Source of the DNA: Pseudomonas putida
GTDB lineage: Bacteria > Pseudomonadota > Gammaproteobacteria > Pseudomonadales > Pseudomonadaceae
Direction: 5' to 3'
Assembly: GCA_041071465.1 (NCBI GenBank)
Contig: CP163498.1
Coordinates: 2,870,001-2,934,000 of the forward strand
Length of the DNA stretch: 64,000 nt
In this document: piece after piece, positions 58,014 to 64,000 of the stretch
Layout of the letters: each line of letters begins with the position of its first letter
How positions within the stretch are numbered: position 1 is the stretch's first letter
The notes under the pieces: generated by a model
What the model was told of the DNA's origin: nothing
Databases searched by the model: none
What the model saw: the letters and a program-made list of their open reading frames with translations, nothing else
Translations under genes and position numbers: made by a program

Positions 58014-58208
58014 GGATGTAGCTCTGTAGGGAAGGTGGTTGGCATTTTTCAATGTGCTGTTTTTACATGCGTAATACATCCTCGCCTGCGTAGATTCTAG
58101 TTCTAATCTACATAACAACAACCGACGTTTAGCGCTAAAGCCGTTCACATTGGATGGGGCCCTTAGCTTGGGGCCTGCCTGTGATTTAGTCATTTGGGGA
58201 AGGATTGC

Positions 58209-58252
58209 AGGGGCTGCTGCGCAGCCCATCGTAGGCAAGCCAGCTCCTACAG
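58209..58252. repeat. REP-like element
   Basis: ggggctgctgcgcagcccat followed by cg-ggcaa-ccag-ctcctac is a P. putida-type REP unit. A close copy lies at 63248-63291 after the TonB receptor gene. Confidence 0.8.
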
Positions 58253-58464
58253 CGAGCGTGCAGATCCTGGTTTTTTTGCGAGGAGCAGGCACCGGGCAAC
58301 CGGCAGGGGCTTTGCACCTGTTAGTTTTGCGAGCATTTGATTTGGTGTGACTGCCAGGCTGTGGCAGCCATCTTCCCACGAAACACGCAGCCTTTTCGTA
58401 CTCTCAGAAACTTGCGAAATCAGCCACTCGGGAATAAAGTCCCCACGTCGCCGAAGCATCGGCG

Positions 58465-58683
58465 ACGCGACCTTGGCCGGTCGGAATCGAAAGGCGCATC
58501 AGCGCCCAGTCTTCATCGCAGGCGCTTTTCTGTGCCCGCGATGTCGTGTTATGGCGGTGGTGCGCGGGACACCTTCGGGTGTGCCGGGCTCCTTTCGTCC
58601 CGGTCGGCCAACCCGCGTACTGCTGCCACCTTAACTTGCTTGGCCGCGAGCGGTGGCAGTTCCATCACGAAAGGAACTCATGC
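58465..58683 (+). ncRNA. structured P4-like leader RNA, copy 2
   Basis: Same layout as 43795-44011: gcaggcgcttttctgtgccc, then P1 ACACC-TTCG-GGTGT (58569-58582), P2 CCGGG/CCCGG (58584-58603) and P3 CTGCCACC/GGTGGCAG (58623-58659). P1 and P2 differ from copy 1 by paired substitutions that keep base pairing. Two small genes follow, but no primase, so it is the head of a decayed second element. Confidence 0.65.
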
Positions 58684-58812
58684 ATGACCACCGTAGATCC
58701 GTTACAGATCCTCACATCCGTTCTCCACCGTCGTTCCCCGACGGTCCGCAGCTACTTCATCTTCAGCCATTCCCGCATTGTCTCTGCGCAATCGGAGGCA
58801 CGCCATGACTGA
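58684..58812 (+). CDS. small protein after leader copy 2
   Basis: A 42-residue peptide (MTTVDPLQILTSVLHRRSPT). It holds the same place as the 54-residue gene after leader copy 1 and overlaps the next start as ATGA. The ribosome site aaggaact is present. It may be shortened. Function unknown. Confidence 0.55.
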   Translation: MTTVDPLQILTSVLHRRSPTVRSYFIFSHSRIVSAQSEARHD

Positions 58813-59044
58813 ATACGAGCGCCTATCCACCCTCCAAAGCTACGCCTGGACGCTCGAACTGCTAGGCGAGGCCTTGGTCCAGCACGATGAAATGCTGGAA
58901 TGCGAACACAACCCGCGACTGAGCTTTCGTAACACAGCCGGTATCCACCAGGCGATTCGGATCATCAGCCGATTGGCCAGTGAGCAGTGTGGGAAGGTGA
59001 TGGCGCGAAGTGAGCAGAATCAGGCGGGTAGGCCAGATCATTGA
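58805..59044 (+). CDS. small helical island protein, remnant operon
   Basis: A 79-residue helical protein (MTEYERLSTLQSYAWTLELLGEAL), in the position of the 95-residue gene after leader copy 1. A ribosome site (ggagg) precedes it. It is the last gene of the decayed element before the host fec genes. Function unknown. Confidence 0.6.
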   Translation: MTEYERLSTLQSYAWTLELLGEALVQHDEMLECEHNPRLSFRNTAGIHQAIRIISRLASEQCGKVMARSEQNQAGRPDH

Positions 59045-59200
59045 GTAAGGCGGAGCCAACTATCACCGGTGCGCTGGTCTCTAGCTAATAACGGCTGCCT
59101 GGTGGTCCATTCCCGTTGGATAGGGGTATTGGGGCTGCTACGCAGCCCTTCACACACTGCGCCCTTTTGCATCCTTGTCGGCACCCTATTAGTCAAATAT

Positions 59201-59219
59201 GATACCGCTTCTCATTTGC
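59201..59219 (+). promoter_or_regulatory. candidate Fur box upstream of the sigma factor gene
   Basis: GATACCGCTTCTCATTTGC matches 12 of 19 positions of the classical Fur box, including both GATA and TCATT half-sites. It lies 20 nt ahead of the FecI-type gene. Iron repression of such sigma factors by Fur is established in Pseudomonas. Confidence 0.6.
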
Positions 59220-59238
59220 ATCAATTCTGTGACCGCCA

Positions 59239-59745
59239 ATGGCATCCGTCGATACCGCTCAGTTCACTGCTCTGTACGAACAGCAACACCGCTGGTTGCG
59301 TAGCTGGCTGTATCGGCAATTGAGCTGCTCACACCGCGCTGCTGATTTGATGCAGGACACCTTCATGCGTCTGTTGGTCAGTGACCAGGCATTTGAAGTC
59401 CGCCAGCCTCGGCCTTTCTTGGCCAAGGTGGCACGCAGTGTCCTGTCCAACCACTATCGCCGCGCACGCTTGGAAAAAGCCTACCTGGATGCGCTCCAGA
59501 CGGAAGACGAAAGCGTGCTGCCGGATCTGGCGACCCAACTGATTGTTTTCGAGACGCTGGTTCGGCTCGACGAAGCGCTCTGCGAACTGGATGTCGCCGT
59601 CAAAAAGGCTTTTCTCTGGTCGCAACTGGACGGGCTCAGCCACGGAGAAATTGCCGAACGGCTGGGTATTTCGATCGCTACCGTCAAACGCCATATCATC
59701 AAAGCGGGTGCGCGATGCATGCTGGTGACGGAATCGCTGCAATGA
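59239..59745 (+). CDS. FecI-type ECF sigma factor (iron starvation)
   Basis: A 168-residue ECF sigma factor. Region 2 (about 10-75) contains AADLMQDTFMRLL and FLAKVARSVLSNHYRR; region 4 (about 105-160) contains LSHGEIAERLGISIATVKRHI. The size and the following fecR and receptor genes identify the iron-starvation group that is switched on by a siderophore at the cell surface. Stop overlaps the fecR start. Confidence 0.93.
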   Translation: MASVDTAQFTALYEQQHRWLRSWLYRQLSCSHRAADLMQDTFMRLLVSDQAFEVRQPRPFLAKVARSVLSNHYRRARLEKAYLDALQTEDESVLPDLATQLIVFETLVRLDEALCELDVAVKKAFLWSQLDGLSHGEIAERLGISIATVKRHIIKAGARCMLVTESLQ

Positions 59746-60740
59746 CGATTTCCGGTAACGCCGTTAGCCGAGAACCATCGCTATCGCCAAAAATGTGTGA
59801 GGAGGCGATGGAGTGGTGGCTCGATATGCAGGAGGCCAATTTCGATTCATCCGCACAGGCCGCTTTTGTGGCATGGCGCAGTGAACACCCTTTGCATGAA
59901 CTGGCCTGGGAAAAAGCCTTGGCGCTGGGGGAGCAGCTCGACTCTTTGCGCACCCGAGGCGATCCAGACCTTGCCCGGCGGGCGCTGTTGCTTCCCTCCC
60001 AGGAAAAGCTGAGCAGGCGTCGGGCGATAAAAGGGTTGGCATTGTTGCTGGCTGCAAGCGCCGGTGCATGGATGAGTCGAGACAGCGAAATGGTGTCGCG
60101 CCTCAGTGCCGATTACACCACGGGTGTGGGCGAGCAGCGACGTGTTGCGCTGGCCTCGGATCTGTCGCTAGAACTCAATACCCATAGCGCGATAAACGCT
60201 CGTGCGACGGGCCATCGTTGGCACCTTCGATTGCTCAGCGGCGAGGTCTTGATTGATGCTGCCTTGAACCCGGCGCTATTCATCGATACCGCTCAGGTTC
60301 GCACGCAAGCGTCCTCGGCACGTTTCACGATACGGCAGCTCGACAATGGCTCTACCCAGTTGGCGGTCTATCGTGGCTCGCTTCAAGTGACCCCGACTCA
60401 GGCCGGCACCTGGACTGCCCTGCAAGCCGGGCAGCTGGCGCGTTTCGGGCCGCTTGGGGTGCTCGATCAGGGTGTAATGCAAGCATCCAGCCCCGCCTGG
60501 GCCGAAGGAATGATCGTCGCCAACGGCCAACCGCTTCAGGCTTTCCTCGACGAACTTGGCCGCTATCGTCATGGGTATCTTGGGTGCGACGCCGCCTTGG
60601 CCAATCTGCGCGTGTGGGGCACCTACCCGCTGGCTGACAGCGATCGAGTCATCGATGCCGTCGCCCAGACGCTGCAATTGGAGGTACAGCGTTTCACTCG
60701 CCTGTGGATCAACTTGCGTCCCTCGCCAGCGAACGTCTGA
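59742..60740 (+). CDS. FecR-type anti-sigma factor
   Basis: A 332-residue inner-membrane regulator. The N-terminal DUF4880 part (EAMEWWLDMQEANFDSSAQAAFVAWRSEHPLHELAW, 20-55) binds the sigma factor. A membrane segment follows near 97-112, then the periplasmic FecR domain that contacts the receptor's signalling domain. ATG 59742 (ATGA overlap with the sigma gene) was preferred to an ATG 27 nt upstream. Confidence 0.92.
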   Translation: MTISGNAVSREPSLSPKMCEEAMEWWLDMQEANFDSSAQAAFVAWRSEHPLHELAWEKALALGEQLDSLRTRGDPDLARRALLLPSQEKLSRRRAIKGLALLLAASAGAWMSRDSEMVSRLSADYTTGVGEQRRVALASDLSLELNTHSAINARATGHRWHLRLLSGEVLIDAALNPALFIDTAQVRTQASSARFTIRQLDNGSTQLAVYRGSLQVTPTQAGTWTALQAGQLARFGPLGVLDQGVMQASSPAWAEGMIVANGQPLQAFLDELGRYRHGYLGCDAALANLRVWGTYPLADSDRVIDAVAQTLQLEVQRFTRLWINLRPSPANV

Positions 60741-60822
60741 AGTTTTTTCGTCCTCGATGAGCCGTTTTGATTTCTGGCGAGACTCATAGGCCATACATCA
60801 AAAATCATCGGGGGAACTTCAC

Positions 60823-63228
60823 ATGCCTCACCGCAGTATTTCGTCGCACTACAGGTCGCTCGCCAACACATTGGGTTGCGCCGCGGCGGTTCTGATCGCT
60901 ACTTCATCGCCCGTGTGGGCAGCCGCCGATAACAGCGTGCAACACTACGAAATTCCCCCGGCGTCACTCGGTACTGCGCTCAACCAACTGGGCCAGCAAG
61001 CCCATTTGCTGCTGTCGTTTTCCAATGATTTGATTGCCGGGCAAAACAGCCCAGGTTTGAGTGGTGATTACACGGTCGACGGTGCTTTACAGGTGCTACT
61101 CGCAGGCAGCCAACTCATTGCGGTTCGCCAGCCGGATGGGCGATACACCCTGCAACGAGCGCCAGCTTCTAGCGCCCTGGAGCTTCAAAGCATTTCAATT
61201 TCGGGCAAAGCGCCCGGGTCGACGACAGAAGGTACCGGGCTGTACACCACCTATTCCTCCAGCAGTTCGACCCGCCTGAACCTGACCCCCAAAGAAACCC
61301 CGCAGTCGCTGACCGTCATGACCCGCCAGCGCCTGGATGATCAGCGCCTGACCAATCTCAGTGACACCCTCGATGCCACCCCGGGCGTCATCGTGTTGCG
61401 CGACGGACTGGGTGCCGAGTCTGACGGTTACTTCTCTCGGGGCTTCGAGATTCAGAACTTTGAAATCGACGGCGTGCCCACCGTCAAGCGCATGGACAAC
61501 TACACCCAGAGCATGGCCATGTATGACCGTGTGGAGGTGGTGCGCGGTGCTACCGGCTTGATCAGCGGCCTGGGCAGCCCTTCAGCGACGATCAACCTGA
61601 TCCGCAAGCGTCCGACCGCTGAGGCACAGGCCAGCGTCTGGGCCGAAGCCGGTAATTGGGACCGCTACGGTACCGGCTTTGATGTGTCTGGCCCGCTGAC
61701 CGAAACCGGTAACGTACGCGGTCGTGTGGTCGCCGACTTCAAGACCGAGCGGTCCTGGGTCGACCGCTACAAGCAGGACTCGCAACTGATCTACGGCATT
61801 ACCGAGTTTGACCTGACTGAAGACACCCTACTGACCATGGGCTTCAGTTACCAACGCACAGACGTTGACTCCCCAATGCGCTCTGGCCTGCCGACCCGTT
61901 TCACCGACGGCTCTCGCACCAACCTCAAACGCTCGCTCAATTCAGCTCAAACCTGGTCGTACAACGACCATGAACAAACCAGCTTTTTCACGTCGATCGA
62001 ACAGCAGTTCGCCAATGGTTGGAGCGGGAAGATCGAGCTGACCCACTCCGAAAACAAGTTCGATGAAGTCTTCAACTACGTAAACGGTGGCCTCAACCCG
62101 GACGGAAGCGGCACCACTCAGTTGCCCGTGCGTTTCTCTGGTATCCCGCGCCAGAACAACATCGATGCCTACCTGACCGGCCCGTTCGGCCTGTTGGGCC
62201 GCGAGCACGAGTTGATCGCCGGTGTGACCTTGTCCAACTACTACGAGAACGTGCCAAGCTATGGCGGCTGGAAGTACGACTATTCCGGCTCTCCGGCCGG
62301 GGCGATCGACAACCTGCTGAACTGGAACGGCAACTCGGTAAAACCGGAATTCAACGTCACTGGCAAATCCACTAACGACGAAACCCAATACGCCGCTTAT
62401 CTCGCCACGCGCCTGCATGCCACCGACGCTCTCAGTATCTTGCTGGGTAGCCGCGTGATCGACTGGCATCGTGAGATCGAGGACAAACCCTACAACGCAG
62501 AAAAAACCAAGACCAAAGAGTCGGAGACCGGCGTCTACATTCCGTATGCCGGCGTAGTGTATGACGTCAACGATACGTGGTCGCTGTATGCCAGCTATAC
62601 GAAAATCTTCAACCCTCAGTCGTCCTGGGTTCGCGACATCAACAACAAACCACTGGACCCGATGGAAGGCACCGGTTATGAAGTTGGTATCAAGGGCAGC
62701 CACTTCGATGGCAAGCTGAACTCCAGCGTCGCGCTGTTCAAGATCGAGCAGGACAACCTGGCGATCTGGATCGATACCCCAGGCGGCAACACGTACAAGT
62801 CAGAACAGGGCACCACTACCAAGGGCGCTGAATTTACCCTGGATGGAGAACTGGCTGAAGGCTGGCAGGCATCTGCCGGTTATGCCTATGCAGTCAGCAC
62901 CGACGCTGACGACCAACGTATCGTTACTACCCTGCCTCGCCACAGTCTGAAGACCTTCACCAGCTATCGCCTGCCGGGCATCTTGAACAAGGTCACCCTT
63001 GGCGGCGGTGTGAACTGGCAGAGTAAAACCGGTGCCGACCTGCACACCTTCACTCAGGGCAGCTATGCCGTCACCAACCTCTTGGCGCGCTACGACTTCA
63101 ACCAACACCTGAGTGCGTCTGTGAACCTGAACAACGTGTTCGACCGCGAGTACCTCAGCTATGCCGGCGACCACGGTATGTACGGTGCGCCAAGAAACAT
63201 CATGACGGGTATCAAGTACAACTTCTGA
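60823..63228 (+). CDS. TonB-dependent siderophore receptor with STN signalling domain
   Basis: An 801-residue outer-membrane receptor of the FpvA/FiuA class. In order: signal peptide (1-34, ending VWAA), STN domain (about 43-110; SLGTALNQLGQQAHLLLSFS), TonB-box region, plug domain (about 140-270) and a 22-strand barrel ending in GIKYNF with a terminal Phe. The STN domain passes the siderophore signal to the FecR-type protein, so sigma factor, anti-sigma and receptor form one cell-surface signalling system. The siderophore is unknown. Confidence 0.93.
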   Translation: MPHRSISSHYRSLANTLGCAAAVLIATSSPVWAAADNSVQHYEIPPASLGTALNQLGQQAHLLLSFSNDLIAGQNSPGLSGDYTVDGALQVLLAGSQLIAVRQPDGRYTLQRAPASSALELQSISISGKAPGSTTEGTGLYTTYSSSSSTRLNLTPKETPQSLTVMTRQRLDDQRLTNLSDTLDATPGVIVLRDGLGAESDGYFSRGFEIQNFEIDGVPTVKRMDNYTQSMAMYDRVEVVRGATGLISGLGSPSATINLIRKRPTAEAQASVWAEAGNWDRYGTGFDVSGPLTETGNVRGRVVADFKTERSWVDRYKQDSQLIYGITEFDLTEDTLLTMGFSYQRTDVDSPMRSGLPTRFTDGSRTNLKRSLNSAQTWSYNDHEQTSFFTSIEQQFANGWSGKIELTHSENKFDEVFNYVNGGLNPDGSGTTQLPVRFSGIPRQNNIDAYLTGPFGLLGREHELIAGVTLSNYYENVPSYGGWKYDYSGSPAGAIDNLLNWNGNSVKPEFNVTGKSTNDETQYAAYLATRLHATDALSILLGSRVIDWHREIEDKPYNAEKTKTKESETGVYIPYAGVVYDVNDTWSLYASYTKIFNPQSSWVRDINNKPLDPMEGTGYEVGIKGSHFDGKLNSSVALFKIEQDNLAIWIDTPGGNTYKSEQGTTTKGAEFTLDGELAEGWQASAGYAYAVSTDADDQRIVTTLPRHSLKTFTSYRLPGILNKVTLGGGVNWQSKTGADLHTFTQGSYAVTNLLARYDFNQHLSASVNLNNVFDREYLSYAGDHGMYGAPRNIMTGIKYNF

Positions 63229-63247
63229 CTTGTGCCCTTGAGGGAGG

Positions 63248-63400
63248 CTGGGGCTGCTGCGCAGCCCATCGCAGGCAACCCAGCGCCTACAGCGATTGTG
63301 TGGGTGTTTGAGTTCTGCGCAAGGCCGCTGCTGGGCGATGCCACGGTAAGCACGGAACCTGTAGGAGCAGCACAAGGCTGCTCTTACCGGGTGACGCGAT
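63248..63400. repeat. REP-like elements between convergent receptor genes
   Basis: A REP unit at 63248-63291 nearly matches that at 58209-58252, and a second hairpin-like unit (gtaggagcagcacaaggctgctc) lies at 63361-63383. No gene is seen between 63229 and 63438. Confidence 0.75.
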
Positions 63401-63438
63401 AGCCTGGGTGATGGCCAGGCCCCTGGCCCGCGCTGGCC

Positions 63439-64000
63439 TCAGAAGTCCCAGCGAGTAGTGACCATGACGTTGCGCGGTTCGCCGTAAATGGCCGAGTTAT
63501 AGAAGCCGACGTTGGTGTAGTAATACTTGTCGAAGATGTTGTTGAGGTTGACGGTCGCCGACAGGTTCGGGGTGATCTGGTAGCGGGTCATCAGGTCCAC
63601 CACCCAGTAGGATTCTTGCGTAACGTCCTCGTTCATGCCCTTGGGGCTGTTCCAGATCTGCTGCCAGGCCTTGTTCTGCCAACGCGCACCACCGCCAAGG
63701 GTGATCTTGTCCAGGTCACCGGTGAGTTTGTAGGTGGTGTAGAGGCTTAGCTGGTCTTCGGGCTCGAAGGTGGAGAGCTTCACGTCGTTGCTGTCGCGCA
63801 CCACCTTGTGGGTGTAGCCGCCCTGCACCTGCCAGCCCGGGGCCAGCTCGCCGGACACTTCCAGCTCGTAGCCTTTGGTGGTCGCCTTGCTGCCCTTGAA
63901 CGCGTAGTTGGGCGGGGTAGGGGTCTGGTTGTTGTAGGCGTCATCCGGCACCGAGCGGTTGCTTTCCTTGACCTCGAAGTAGGCCAGGCTGGCGTTCAGG
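63439..64000 (-). CDS. TonB-dependent siderophore receptor, C-terminal part
   Basis: The window ends inside this minus-strand gene. The visible 186 codons form the last barrel strands, with receptor hallmarks: SKATTKGYELEVSGELAPGWQVQGGYTH, LSATVNLNNIFDKYYYTNVG and the ending VTTRWDF with terminal Phe. The gene opens beyond 64000, so plug and signal regions are not seen. It is convergent with the STN-containing receptor. Confidence 0.92.
   Translation of the reverse strand, partial: LNASLAYFEVKESNRSVPDDAYNNQTPTPPNYAFKGSKATTKGYELEVSGELAPGWQVQGGYTHKVVRDSNDVKLSTFEPEDQLSLYTTYKLTGDLDKITLGGGARWQNKAWQQIWNSPKGMNEDVTQESYWVVDLMTRYQITPNLSATVNLNNIFDKYYYTNVGFYNSAIYGEPRNVMVTTRWDF

Overview
The window is chromosomal DNA of a Pseudomonas, almost certainly of the P. 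putida group. Evidence: the 23S and 5S rRNA sequences; the gene order rpsT / murJ-ribF-ileS-lspA-fkpB-ispH / minor pilins / thiO / liv-type ABC operon / bamD-rluD-pgeF-clpB / yacG-coaE-pilD-pilC-pilA, which matches my memory of P. putida KT2440; high GC codon use; and many P. putida-type REP palindromes between genes. No database was consulted.

Layout. 1-2030: 3' part of a 23S gene, 5S gene and terminator. 2149-5711: a LetAB-type lipid transport operon, with LetA split into two proteins and a LetB-like protein carrying six MCE repeats. 5865-13729: core genes (rpsT; murJ; then ribF-ileS-lspA-fkpB-ispH, mostly overlapping). 13730-15975: minor type IV pilin genes, with fimT frameshifted. 16030-25409: thiO, then a seven-gene operon for a branched-chain-amino-acid-type ABC transporter with an N-carbamoyl hydrolase and an amidase, headed by a GntR regulator. 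25579-31472: PP0621-type protein, bamD, rluD, pgeF (frameshifted) and clpB. 31760-32352: five tRNA genes in which the Pro-Lys pair is tandemly duplicated. 32428-39259: ndh, small conserved proteins, yacG, coaE, pilD, pilC, pilA.

39331-55776: a P4-like satellite or integrative island in the 3' end of tRNA-Thr(CGT). It has an attL/attR core repeat, candidate integrase arm sites at both ends, an integrase, AlpA-like regulators, a structured leader RNA placed like the P4 immunity region, a set of small overlapping genes, and a TOPRIM/DUF927 primase-helicase. Two inverted copies of a roughly 130-bp iteron block lie near the two ends and are candidates for ori and crr. The AT-rich cargo between the primase and the right end looks like defence genes: a coiled-coil protein, a HEPN-like protein, an unrecognised two-gene module (49786-52421), and a retron-like unit (structured RNA, reverse transcriptase, two-TM effector with a frameshift).

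55777-59044: a second, decayed accessory segment outside attR. It holds a ClpP-like membrane protein, a SLATT-domain 2TM protein, and a second copy of the P4-like leader RNA with two following small genes but no primase. 59201-63228: a Fur box candidate, fecI-type sigma factor, fecR-type anti-sigma and a TonB siderophore receptor with an STN signalling domain. The window ends inside a second TonB receptor gene on the minus strand.

Three genes (fimT, pgeF, retron effector) are each broken by what looks like one missing base in a G tract. That pattern points to homopolymer sequencing error at least as strongly as to real mutation.
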